Shown: positions 8,903 through 16,812 of the stretch, piece by piece
Layout: each line of letters opens with the position of its first letter
Numbering within the stretch: position 1 is the stretch's first letter
Assembly (NCBI GenBank): GCA_030535875.1
Contig: JAUNRC010000011.1
Coordinates: 1 to 52,162 of the forward strand
Source: Akkermansia sp.
Lineage (GTDB): Bacteria; Verrucomicrobiota; Verrucomicrobiia; Verrucomicrobiales; Akkermansiaceae
Reading direction: 5' to 3'
Length of the DNA: 52,162 bases
Program-made: the position numbers and the translations under genes
The notes under the pieces: model-generated
The model's database searches: none
What the model was told of the DNA's origin: nothing
What the model saw: the letters and a program-made list of their open reading frames with translations, nothing else

Positions 8903-10123
8903 TCAGTAGCGACGACGGCGGAACATGCTGAGCAATTTCTTAATGAACCCGGGCGAGGCCGTCGTATAAGCATCATCATCATAGCGCTGAGCAAAGCGAA
9001 TAAGCCCGATGGCCGTGCAATAACGCGGGTCGGCAAGGTAAGAGTAGTTCTGTCCTTCCGCAACAGGAGCCGGCTGGTGCACCGGTACGCCGTAAATGTG
9101 ATGAGCCAAAGAATCGAGCCCGCGCATGAGACTGGTACCGCCGGAGAGGTACACGCTCATGCCGCTCTGCTTCCAGACTTCCTCAGGCACCCGTTTGCCC
9201 ACTCGCACCAGAATATCAGCCAATCGGTCGCGAATAATACGGTTCAAATCACCTCTGGGAATAGAAACATCGTGCATGCCCAACTCGCTCTTGTACTGAG
9301 CCATGGAGCGGTCATCGACATTGCCGAAGGCATTGCCCTCGGTGCACTTGAGCACCTCGGCAGCCTTGTTGCTCACGCGCTGCTCAGTCAGTTTGACGAT
9401 ATCGCTGTTGATGGTGTTGCCGCCGGCAGGTATGCAACCACTGGCCACCACATCACCACCGCTGTAACAAATGAAATCCGACGTGCCGCCACCGATGTCA
9501 ATCAAAAGTGCGCCTGCCTCTTTCTGCTGACGATTAAGCACCATCTGAGCCGTTGCCAGAGGAGCAAAAACAAGGTCCTCTACCTCAAGCGGCACCTGAC
9601 GTACACAAAGCAGGGAGTTTTGCAGACGGGTACGAATGCCGTGCATGACGTGGCAGTTGACATCCAACGTACGGCCGGTCAATCCCACCGGATGACGGGA
9701 GGCCTCGCGATTGTCAATGGAGAAATTGCCCAACTCACGATTGATGGCAAAGCGGTCGGAAGGAATTTCAGCTTTCTCGGCCTTTTCCTTGGCCTTCTGC
9801 ACATGTTCATCTTCGATGATGTACTCATCATCCGGCAGACGGTATGAGCCCAGATAATTTTCACCGGTAATGTGATCTCCCGTCACGGAAAGGAAGACAT
9901 TGAGGATGTCGACCTCAGCATGGTCCTGAGCGATTTGCCAGGCATCGCACACACACTGGCGCGCCATACTCTGGTCCACAATCTCACCCTTGCGCACCCC
10001 GGCGCTGGGTACCTCACCCACACCGATGATGGTTGCAGTTGCATCCGGGCGGATTTCACCCACCACCATGCAGGTCTTGGATGTGCCGATTTCGAGACCG
10101 ACGAGAATTTTTGACTGTGCCAT
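8903..10123 (-). CDS. ftsA: Cell division protein FtsA
   Basis: A 406-residue actin-fold ATPase that anchors FtsZ to the membrane. Phosphate-binding and adenosine motifs are visible: GLEIGTSKTCMVVGE near the N-terminus, LLIDIGGGTSDF (about residue 205), and YLSGGTSLMRGL near 335. The extreme C-terminus has a short amphipathic/basic helix (GFIKKLLSMFRRRRY), the expected membrane-targeting sequence. It lies just upstream of ftsZ in the same orientation; ftsQ and the mur genes that often precede it are absent here, so this is a reduced division cluster. A -10-like TACAAT occurs about 60 bases upstream but lacks a good -35. Confidence 0.93.
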   Translation of the reverse strand: MAQSKILVGLEIGTSKTCMVVGEIRPDATATIIGVGEVPSAGVRKGEIVDQSMARQCVCDAWQIAQDHAEVDILNVFLSVTGDHITGENYLGSYRLPDDEYIIEDEHVQKAKEKAEKAEIPSDRFAINRELGNFSIDNREASRHPVGLTGRTLDVNCHVMHGIRTRLQNSLLCVRQVPLEVEDLVFAPLATAQMVLNRQQKEAGALLIDIGGGTSDFICYSGGDVVASGCIPAGGNTINSDIVKLTEQRVSNKAAEVLKCTEGNAFGNVDDRSMAQYKSELGMHDVSIPRGDLNRIIRDRLADILVRVGKRVPEEVWKQSGMSVYLSGGTSLMRGLDSLAHHIYGVPVHQPAPVAEGQNYSYLADPRYCTAIGLIRFAQRYDDDAYTTASPGFIKKLLSMFRRRRY

Positions 10124-10224
10124 ATTGTGACAGAGAGTTACGAAAGTGAAAAAATTGTTGGTAAATGTTCCTTACGGTATTGTAGCAGATAAAGGCTCAG
10201 GCTGCGCGATAAATACGCGTCATA

Positions 10225-10740
10225 TTAACGATATTGTGCACACTGTTGCTCGGTGGGCATGATAGCCGGTCGCAGGGTCACGCGCTCCTCCTCATATTCC
10301 TCGGACGGCACGAAAAGGAAACCGGGTTTGGCATTGCGCAGTTCAAAGGATGTAGGACGGAACACAGGCAAAATCTGATTGGTACTCGGATCATAAGCCT
10401 TGGTACCGGTGTAGCTGCCCTTCACGATGTACTCAGCATTATTATCCGTTCCATAGACGGCACCGGCAGCAGGCGGCTCTATGCCGCGGTCGGGCGTGCG
10501 GCACAGGCTCTCATCCATCATCACCAGACCTGCCGTGCGCCAACTCTTGCCGGGCTCGCGCATGTACCCCCAAAAGCGGGTATACGGCACATAATAACGA
10601 CGACCGACAAAATAATCGCCGGGAGCCTCAGTCGCAATCTCCGCCTCGCGCACTCGAAGTGCCTCACAGTCAGACTGTAACTGACTGCACTGGCAAAGCA
10701 ACAGACAAAGCGTGGTAATGGTAAGTGATTTCCTGAACAT
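10225..10740 (-). CDS. Small putative lipoprotein
   Basis: A 171-residue protein with an N-terminal basic and hydrophobic signal (MFRKSLTITTLCLLLCQC). The cysteine after LCQ could be lipidated but the -1 Gln is not a classic lipobox, so simple secretion is an alternative. The mature part contains GDYFVGRRYYVPYTRFWGYMREPGKSW and a later segment PGFLFVPSEEYEEERVTLRP. No known family recognised. It precedes ftsA in the same direction with a 101-base gap and has its own promoter; the context gives no clear role. Confidence 0.75.
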   Translation of the reverse strand: MFRKSLTITTLCLLLCQCSQLQSDCEALRVREAEIATEAPGDYFVGRRYYVPYTRFWGYMREPGKSWRTAGLVMMDESLCRTPDRGIEPPAAGAVYGTDNNAEYIVKGSYTGTKAYDPSTNQILPVFRPTSFELRNAKPGFLFVPSEEYEEERVTLRPAIMPTEQQCAQYR

Positions 10741-10750
10741 GAACGACTTA

Positions 10751-10779
10751 TTTCTACTCTATCCGCGCCCGCTCGTCAA
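10751..10779 (-). promoter_or_regulatory. Promoter of the lipoprotein upstream of ftsA
   Basis: Leftward TTGACG (10774-10779), 17-base spacer, TAGAAA (10751-10756), ten bases from the ATG at 10740. Confidence 0.5.
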
Positions 10780-10858
10780 GAACTTTTCGCGCCTGTACCA
10801 TCTCGCAGCGGAACATTCATCTTGACGGGTTTGCAGAGGCGGAACAGGACGAGGCTGA

Positions 10859-11179
10859 TTACTCGTTCTCCGTCACGGACAATTCCTGCTCTCCCCAACC
10901 ATAACGCTCGGCAAAGTTGAAAAAATCCGTCAGGAGCAAGGAAAATAACAAGCGCTGACGGGATGAAGTTGCAACGGCAAGTGCCTGCTGCATGAGCGGC
11001 TCACGGGCAAGAGAGTGTACGTGCCGCTCAGCTAAATCCGGTATGCGGCGCAGGAGTGCACGGAACAAGCCGGCGACATTACGATTCATGGGTGCGGAAA
11101 ATCCCGATAAATAGCTCCCTATGGCAAAACGAACACTGACATTCTCTCCTATATGATGGCGTGCATAATGTACTGACAT
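10859..11179 (-). CDS. Small hypothetical protein
   Basis: A 106-residue basic, helical protein without signal or membrane segment (MSVHYARHHIGENVSVRFAI, then PLMQQALAVATSSRQRLLFSLLL and an acidic end). Family not recognised. The main support that it is real is a promoter whose TATAAT ends six bases before the ATG, the same layout as at several certain genes in this window. The sequence DFFNFAERYGWGEQEL near the C-terminus may be a small helical motif. Confidence 0.6.
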   Translation of the reverse strand: MSVHYARHHIGENVSVRFAIGSYLSGFSAPMNRNVAGLFRALLRRIPDLAERHVHSLAREPLMQQALAVATSSRQRLLFSLLLTDFFNFAERYGWGEQELSVTENE

Positions 11180-11185
11180 GCCATC

Positions 11186-11215
11186 ATTATAATTTTACTG
11201 CTGAAATGCCGTAAA
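11186..11215 (-). promoter_or_regulatory. Promoter abutting the small gene at 10859-11179
   Basis: Leftward TTTACG (11210-11215), 18-base spacer, perfect TATAAT (11186-11191), six bases to the ATG. Predicted leaderless transcript. Confidence 0.55.
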
Positions 11216-11303
11216 GAAAAAACATGACTTCGCTTCGGCTGTACCGCAAACATACCCGCACCCGTTGCCCGCACCGACCTCAACATTTAATGAGCAACAA
11301 AAA

Positions 11304-11331
11304 CCCCGGTAGCCGCTCAGCCACCGGGTTA
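11304..11331 (-). terminator. Terminator of the gene at 11338-12279
   Basis: In the leftward direction: stem CCCGGTGGC / GGCTACCGGG with one mismatch and a five-base loop, followed by a GTTTTTG T-run. It stands just after the stop codon at 11338. Confidence 0.65.
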
Positions 11332-11337
11332 TTTTAT

Positions 11338-12279
11338 TCACTTACGACATCTCTGACGGGGTGGACGCTGCTGCAACAGGGCCTCAAAAGCGGCCTGCTG
11401 CCGTGCCTTACGGCGCGAGGAAGAGATGACATTCATAATGATGATGAGAATCACAAAACCGGCGCCCAGCAAAATCCATTTTGTCGTTTCGCTGTTAACA
11501 TCCAGCCCAATGACCTCGAGCAGATTGTTTTTATTATTCTTAATGACAACAGTCTCCGTCTCATCAGCAAAAATATCATCCGGCTCCGGCGCAGGTGCAG
11601 GCGCCGGACGGGGTACTGCTGAGGGGGTATGCTTAGGCTCAGGTTGAGCGACAGGCTTGCGGGGCTTGCCGGCAACTTCGATTTTCTGACGACGACGCTC
11701 ATCATCCCACAATTGCTTGAAAGCTCCCGAGCCGGCAGCCTTACCCATAGCGGTATGTCCCTGAGTCTCGGTGGCATTGCTCAACTTCATGCGGTCTTTG
11801 TTCGGCCTTTGCGCAAACCAACACAAGCGTTCACACTCATCCGCCCCGCCTTCCCAGAAAAGCATGGCTCCATCATTCAGGCGCATGAGTCGACAATCAC
11901 CTATGCCGATTTTAGAAGTCGAACCGCTCTTTATTCTCGTCCAGGCAACACCATCGCGATTTCCTTCCGTCAGGATTTTCACATCGGCGAGAGCCTCCAT
12001 CTTTGCCGCTGCAGAATCATAATCCACAAAAATACACACCGGCTTATCCGTACGGATATCAAAGTCGATGATGATGCTCTTATTGCCGGACTGCCAGGTA
12101 CGACGAACGGTACTGTCCTCCAACACGCGGAAATCATAATCCTTCGAGAAGTTCCTGTCGGCATAGCTACGGGTAAAGGGCATTTTAATTTCACTCATTT
12201 CCAATGCCTGCACTCCCGCCATCGACATAACAACCGCCGCACAGCTCATTATCAAACCTGATATTAAGTTCATTTTCAT
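11338..12279 (-). CDS. Secreted, C-terminally membrane-anchored protein of unknown function
   Basis: About 313 residues. Signal peptide (MKMNLISGLIMSCAAVVMSMAG then VQALE), an extracytoplasmic beta-rich domain with four cysteines (roughly residues 30-150; motifs KPVCIFVDYDSAA, GIGDCRLMRLNDGAMLFWEGG, DECERLCWFA), a low-complexity proline/alanine linker (PAPAPAPEP), then one membrane helix (WILLGAGFVILIIIMNVI) and a short very basic cytoplasmic tail. The architecture resembles the protein at 30891-31619 (signal, domain, single C-terminal helix). The ATG at 12279 is preferred; a GTG three codons earlier and an ATG two codons later are alternatives. Function unknown. Confidence 0.8.
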   Translation of the reverse strand: MKMNLISGLIMSCAAVVMSMAGVQALEMSEIKMPFTRSYADRNFSKDYDFRVLEDSTVRRTWQSGNKSIIIDFDIRTDKPVCIFVDYDSAAAKMEALADVKILTEGNRDGVAWTRIKSGSTSKIGIGDCRLMRLNDGAMLFWEGGADECERLCWFAQRPNKDRMKLSNATETQGHTAMGKAAGSGAFKQLWDDERRRQKIEVAGKPRKPVAQPEPKHTPSAVPRPAPAPAPEPDDIFADETETVVIKNNKNNLLEVIGLDVNSETTKWILLGAGFVILIIIMNVISSSRRKARQQAAFEALLQQRPPRQRCRK

Positions 12280-12328
12280 TATCTTCACAGGGTAAAATTT
12301 TTCGCTTTATCGATGTAGGTCGGCCATT

Positions 12329-12357
12329 ATTATAGCATATAGATGACATCTTCTCAA
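12329..12357 (-). promoter_or_regulatory. Promoter of the membrane-anchored protein gene
   Basis: Leftward TTGAGA (12352-12357), 17-base spacer, perfect TATAAT (12329-12334); leader of about 45 bases. Confidence 0.65.
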
Positions 12358-12387
12358 GGGAAATCGGTACATTGCCTCAAAAATAGC

Positions 12388-12416
12388 TTGACAACAAGCC
12401 CTCCCGCCCTCATAAT
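12388..12416 (+). promoter_or_regulatory. Promoter of tRNA-Ser
   Basis: Perfect TTGACA (12388-12393), 17-base spacer, CATAAT (12411-12416), 21 bases before the mature tRNA. Confidence 0.7.
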
Positions 12417-12437
12417 CTCGCCACGACCTATCTGAAA

Positions 12438-12525
12438 GGAGAGATGGCTGAGTTGGTCTAAGGCACTCGACTCGAAATCGAGCGTGGCAGAGATGTCACC
12501 GTGGGTTCGAATCCCACTCTCTCCG
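12438..12525 (+). tRNA. tRNA-Ser(CGA)
   Basis: An 88-nt class II tRNA. The acceptor stem GGAGAGA pairs with TCTCTCC before discriminator G. Anticodon stem CTCGA/TCGAG encloses loop CTCGAAA with anticodon CGA, which reads serine codon UCG. A long variable arm (GCGTGGCAGAGATGTCACC) is typical of tRNA-Ser, and the T arm GTGGGTTCGAATCCCAC is standard. No CCA is encoded. It has its own promoter and terminator. Confidence 0.96.
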
Positions 12526-12541
12526 CTCAACTTCATGAAAA

Positions 12542-12571
12542 CCCGCCGGAATATCATTTCGGCGGGATTTT
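12542..12571 (+). terminator. Terminator of tRNA-Ser
   Basis: Stem CCCGCCG / CGGCGGG with an 11-base loop followed by ATTTTTG, 16 bases after the tRNA. Confidence 0.75.
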
Positions 12572-12638
12572 TGTTGCCACACAAATCCGAAAAAGCATAT
12601 TTTCGTAACATTTTCCAACAAAAAATGTACTGTTTTGA

Positions 12639-12666
12639 TTGACAATAAAGAGTTTCGTGGTACCAT
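12639..12666 (+). promoter_or_regulatory. Promoter abutting the acyltransferase gene
   Basis: TTGACA (12639-12644), 16-base spacer, TACCAT (12661-12666), then seven bases to the ATG at 12674. Predicted leaderless or nearly so. Confidence 0.55.
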
Positions 12667-12673
12667 TGCCGCC

Positions 12674-13735
12674 ATGTCCACTCTGACTTCATCCACCGGG
12701 CGTGTGCAATGGATTGACTTCTGCCGCATCTATGTAGCATTTTGCGTGATAGTGCGCCATTGTGACCGCTATACGGAAAGTCCGGCCTTTTTTACCGATC
12801 TTTTCACCTACCGCAGCCTGATATACTTCTTCTTTTTCTTCAGTGCCTATTTCACCCACAAGGCAACAGAGGGTCAATGGCTGGACTGGAAGCGCACCCG
12901 CCGTCTGTTGTGGCCCTACCTGTTCTGGGCCTTCCTTGCCGTTGTAACAATGACTCCCCTTCTCTACTGGGATAAAGTATGTGCCGGAGATTGGAGCTGG
13001 GTACATTTCCACATGGTGGTCCGCGAAATGGGGCTGATTGACTGGAAGTACTGGAGCCTGAGCAATGTACCGCTGTGGTTCATGCGCACGCTGATGATTC
13101 TTGCGCTCTTCTGCCCGCTGCTGCAACGTTTACCGATGAAGGCGCTGCTGGGGCTGGTACTCTTCAGCTTTGCCGCCAGCGATGTGCTGTGCTTTGCCGA
13201 CACAGAGACAGCCTCTAAGTTCAACCGCGCCGGAGTGGAGTGGATTCCCTTCCGTTTGTACGAAAGTGTGCTGGCCTTCGGGTTCTTCGGGGCGGGTGTT
13301 CTGGTGCGCCGTTATTTCAGCATGCAGCAACTCACCGACTTCATGCGCAGCTATGCCTGGTTGCCCATTCTGGGCTCGCTCATTCTGCTGCCGGCCGTCT
13401 ATTACTGGAAGTTCAATCCTCCCATCATGAGCAGCGCGCTCGTGCTGCTGGGTGTGACCACAACCATGAGCATCGGTTGCCTGTGTGAGCAGTACCTTCC
13501 GCGCTTCTGCTCCTTCGTGGCCAAAGCCGGTCCGGCAGCTTTCTTCGTCTACGTCACGCATTATCCGCTGCTGAAGTGCATCAAGTTCTTCTGTGCCGGC
13601 GGCTACCGCGCTGACCTGACACTCGCGCAAGCCTCGTGGGCTCCCTTTGCCATTTTAGCCACAAGTCTGAGTGCCTACTGGCTGCTCAAGCGTTTTATCC
13701 CGGGCTTCATGCGCCTTTTCGGCATGACAAAGTAA
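12674..13735 (+). CDS. Membrane acyltransferase (acyltransferase 3 family)
   Basis: A 353-residue integral membrane protein with about ten hydrophobic helices. Near the N-terminus is the family hallmark: WIDFCRIYVAFCVIVRHCDRY, an aromatic/Asp start and a conserved His on the first helix. The rest fits the acyltransferase 3 family, which transfers acetyl or other acyl groups to sugars of lipopolysaccharide, capsule or secreted glycans at the inner membrane. The start at 12674 is set by the promoter and by the homologous beginning; the frame is open a little further. No glycan-synthesis genes flank it, so the target is unknown. Confidence 0.85.
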   Translation: MSTLTSSTGRVQWIDFCRIYVAFCVIVRHCDRYTESPAFFTDLFTYRSLIYFFFFFSAYFTHKATEGQWLDWKRTRRLLWPYLFWAFLAVVTMTPLLYWDKVCAGDWSWVHFHMVVREMGLIDWKYWSLSNVPLWFMRTLMILALFCPLLQRLPMKALLGLVLFSFAASDVLCFADTETASKFNRAGVEWIPFRLYESVLAFGFFGAGVLVRRYFSMQQLTDFMRSYAWLPILGSLILLPAVYYWKFNPPIMSSALVLLGVTTTMSIGCLCEQYLPRFCSFVAKAGPAAFFVYVTHYPLLKCIKFFCAGGYRADLTLAQASWAPFAILATSLSAYWLLKRFIPGFMRLFGMTK

Positions 13736-13769
13736 AATATATCACATAAAAAAAAGTTTAAACTGACAT

Positions 13770-14189
13770 ATGACTACGCTTAAAATGTATTCATACTCAC
13801 TTTTAAGCGTAGCCTTATGGGTTATTTCAATATATCTTCCTTTTGTATATTTCTCTCCCAGAGGTCATCTTCTCGGAGAATGTATCATATACGCATTTAT
13901 ATGTTGCGGCATTCTCATTTCTTCCTTTTTGATGGCATTGGGTTACAAGCTGTTTTCTCTCATAAAAAAGATATCTCCTTTGAAGAGAGATATCATATTC
14001 ATTCTTTGCATATCGTACTTATATCTGCCGATTTCGATATTTACAATGTATCAGGAAGGGATGGTTCCTTCGATATTTTCAGTGGAAATGGTGCACCTTT
14101 TATTTAATATCAAACTTTATCTTTTGGGAATTGCCGTCATTCCGGCTCCTTTTCTCTTCGTTTGTTTACTGCGCCGTACCGGAACATGA
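13770..14189 (+). CDS. Small AT-rich membrane protein, unknown
   Basis: A 139-residue protein with four probable membrane helices (about 10-30, 37-58, 71-92 and 110-135) and a basic loop (LKRD) in the middle. Family not recognised. Base composition is clearly more AT-rich than neighbouring genes and codon use differs (many ATA, TTA and TTT codons), which points to recent acquisition or relaxed selection. It starts 34 bases after the acyltransferase. No Shine-Dalgarno sequence is seen. Confidence 0.6.
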   Translation: MTTLKMYSYSLLSVALWVISIYLPFVYFSPRGHLLGECIIYAFICCGILISSFLMALGYKLFSLIKKISPLKRDIIFILCISYLYLPISIFTMYQEGMVPSIFSVEMVHLLFNIKLYLLGIAVIPAPFLFVCLLRRTGT

Positions 14190-14249
14190 CATCACGATAG
14201 AATACATGCTTTTTCATCTCCAAAAAAAAATCACATACTGTTTTTTTCC

Positions 14250-14278
14250 TTGCAGTCCGGCAGATTAAAAGCTAGACT
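14250..14278 (+). promoter_or_regulatory. Promoter of the transglutaminase-like gene operon
   Basis: TTGCAG (14250-14255), 17-base spacer, TAGACT (14273-14278). A small palindrome CCCCTCGAACGGGG lies between it and the ATG at 14309. Confidence 0.6.
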
Positions 14279-14308
14279 TTAGCAACCCCTCGAACGGGGA
14301 TCAATTTT

Positions 14309-16789
14309 ATGAAAGCAAAAATCATTGTAAACACCGCTCTGTCAGTGCTAGCCATTGCCGGCGCGACCTATCTCGTTAAGCCCACACTCTTCGAGAATAT
14401 TCTTTTCGAGGGTTCGGGCGGAGATAACATGAGCGACAGCCTCAAGCTGCCTTCCGCCGGTTCAACCGGTGTGGCAAGCCTCATCAAAGGTAGTGACTGG
14501 GCCGACTGCGCTGCTGTACGCAGCAAGGTAGCCGAAGAAATCAGCCGCAAAACCGAGGGAATGAACGCCGAGCAGATAGTCGAGTTCGGCAAGGACCCCG
14601 AAAATCGCCTTCTGCTGGCCCAGTGGGTCGTAGCGGATGCCGAACTGCGCAGCATGGAAGAAGTCACCAAATCAACGACCGAGCGCAGTAAAGAAATCGA
14701 AAAGCTCACCAAAGAGATCGAAGAAGAAAAAGCCTCCTATCCCAAGGGTGTTGAGCTACCGGCAGCTACTGCCTGGAACCTGAAAAAAAAGGAAGAAAAA
14801 CTGGCTCGCTTGCAACAAGAGCAGCAGAGTGCTCACCTGATGAGCGAAAATGTTACCGCCGAGGGCGGAAGTGCCCTCCTGGACAAGCTGAGCAGCGACC
14901 CGAACTGGTTAGAACTACTTGCCTTCAGCGGCGAATGCGTGCGCCCGGGTATGGCCGTCTCCATCCTGCAAAAAATCGCCGCCAAGCATCCCGACATGAC
15001 GGGTAATTTCATGGTGCGCGATATCGCTACGGCTACTGCACTCGAATATGCCAAGTCTAACTGGAACCAGCAAGATGCCGTCGATCGTGCTGACTTCTAC
15101 ATCAATGCATGGAAATCCAACCGACTCAACACCATTTTCGACTCCCTCCCCATGTGGCAGCGACGCATGGTGTGCGGCTGCAAGGGTGACAACGACTACG
15201 GCTCACTCGCCAGCCTGAAATGGTCGCTCGATAATGTTCACATCCCCGGCGACCAATACACCGGTGCCTGCTGGCGCGCCGACTACCGCCTCAACAACAT
15301 TTACGGCGACTCCATCCACGGTCCTTTGTACTACGCTCCCTTTGAAAGTGCTCTGGGCAACAATCGCTCTGCCATGACCTACTACGTCGGCGGTGTGTGC
15401 GGCAGTCTGTCCCACTTCGGTGCCTTTGCCGCTCTGGCTAACGGCGTGCCTGCCATGACTTCAGGTGAACCCGGTCACTGCTCCTACATCGTCCTGACAA
15501 ACAACAAGTGGACCCCGGCCTACTCTCTGGACTGGCGACGCGGTCTGCACTGGCAGGTATTCCGCGATGTACACTCATTCTCCTCTCTGCACGCCGCCAC
15601 AGAGCTGTACTCCCCGGAACAAAAAGATATAACCGACCGCTCCAACGCTCTGCGCGTAATCGCCGGTGTACAAGCCGGAAAGGGTAATCTCAACCGGGCG
15701 ACCGAGACCTACTGCCAAGCCGTCACCACTCAACCCCTCAACTGGATGGCCTGGCGTGAATGGAAAGAAGCCCTCCTCAACAACCCCTCCACAACCGCTG
15801 ACGATTGGGACAAACTTAACGACACGCTCTGCACCAAGCTCGTGCCCATCTACCCCGAAATGGCAGCCGAACACATGATGAAGGGTGTACTCGCCGGCAT
15901 GGCCGATGCCATGAAACAGTCCCCCGAGCGCCTGCGCAATGCCTGCCTCAAGTTCTGGAAGAACATTGCCGTTACAGGCCCGGATCGCTGGCCTGTGGAA
16001 GAACTGGCCAACAAGCAGCTCGATGTTCAGGGGATTTCCCATAAGAACATCGACCCCCTCTGCTCTTACTTCGGTGACGTGCTCAACATTCTCATCACCA
16101 ACAGCGAGTATGCCCCCATCATTCTCGGCTGGGGCAATGAGCTCAACGGCAAACTCGATGAAACAGGCCGTAACAAGCTCATGGCCTCCATCATCAGCTC
16201 ACTCGGCACCACCGGCTCCATGAGCAAGGAAGAGCGCATTAAGCTACTCTCTCCCGCTGTTCTCGCCGCCGAGGCCAATCGCGATATGTCCGCCTTCCGG
16301 GCACTGGGCAATATGATTCGCGAAATGGGCTACAAAAACCCGGACATCAAGATGCCTAAGTTCGAGCCCTTCCCCGGCAAACTCGCCTCCGAAGGCGGCC
16401 TTGTGTGGGCCAATACAACCTCCAAGTGGGACAAACCCTACGAGCATGCCGGCCTACTGACCCCCGAGGGTGGTTCCTTCCATACCTCTAAAGATAAGGA
16501 TCCCTCCCTCACCGTTCAACTGCCCCGTCAGGTCTATGTCACAGGCGTAGTCATCGTCTGCAACCCCGGCCAAAATCTCCACCGCTGCAACAACATGAAG
16601 ATTCAGGTTTCGGAAAACGGTACCGACTGGACCGATGTACAGCAACTCGGCCCCTGCAAACAGCGCGTCATGCGTGCTGACCTCGGCAGCAAACTTCCCC
16701 TCGCCAAGTATGTACGCATCATCCGCACCGGCGGCCCCGACTTCTTCCACCTCAACGCCGTCTACGTCTACGGTAACCAGGCAGCCTAA
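14309..16789 (+). CDS. Secreted transglutaminase-like protein with discoidin-type C-terminal domain
   Basis: An 826-residue protein. An N-terminal signal or anchor helix (residues 5-25) leads into a helical region with a highly charged coiled coil (about 112-180). A papain/transglutaminase-like core is seen at 359-410: GGVCGSLSHFGAFAALANGVPA gives the nucleophile Cys364, EPGHCSY gives His390 and YSLDW gives Asp408, the usual Cys-His-Asp order and spacing. The last ~130 residues look like an F5/8 type C (discoidin) domain (SLTVQLPRQVYVTGVVI, KIQVSENGTDWTDV, KYVRI), commonly a carbohydrate or surface binder. It could therefore be a surface-bound peptidase or crosslinking enzyme; activity is inferred. 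The first gene of an operon with the gene at 16813. Confidence 0.75.
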   Translation: MKAKIIVNTALSVLAIAGATYLVKPTLFENILFEGSGGDNMSDSLKLPSAGSTGVASLIKGSDWADCAAVRSKVAEEISRKTEGMNAEQIVEFGKDPENRLLLAQWVVADAELRSMEEVTKSTTERSKEIEKLTKEIEEEKASYPKGVELPAATAWNLKKKEEKLARLQQEQQSAHLMSENVTAEGGSALLDKLSSDPNWLELLAFSGECVRPGMAVSILQKIAAKHPDMTGNFMVRDIATATALEYAKSNWNQQDAVDRADFYINAWKSNRLNTIFDSLPMWQRRMVCGCKGDNDYGSLASLKWSLDNVHIPGDQYTGACWRADYRLNNIYGDSIHGPLYYAPFESALGNNRSAMTYYVGGVCGSLSHFGAFAALANGVPAMTSGEPGHCSYIVLTNNKWTPAYSLDWRRGLHWQVFRDVHSFSSLHAATELYSPEQKDITDRSNALRVIAGVQAGKGNLNRATETYCQAVTTQPLNWMAWREWKEALLNNPSTTADDWDKLNDTLCTKLVPIYPEMAAEHMMKGVLAGMADAMKQSPERLRNACLKFWKNIAVTGPDRWPVEELANKQLDVQGISHKNIDPLCSYFGDVLNILITNSEYAPIILGWGNELNGKLDETGRNKLMASIISSLGTTGSMSKEERIKLLSPAVLAAEANRDMSAFRALGNMIREMGYKNPDIKMPKFEPFPGKLASEGGLVWANTTSKWDKPYEHAGLLTPEGGSFHTSKDKDPSLTVQLPRQVYVTGVVIVCNPGQNLHRCNNMKIQVSENGTDWTDVQQLGPCKQRVMRADLGSKLPLAKYVRIIRTGGPDFFHLNAVYVYGNQAA

Positions 16790-16812
16790 TCACACTTCAC
16801 CATTCATTTACC

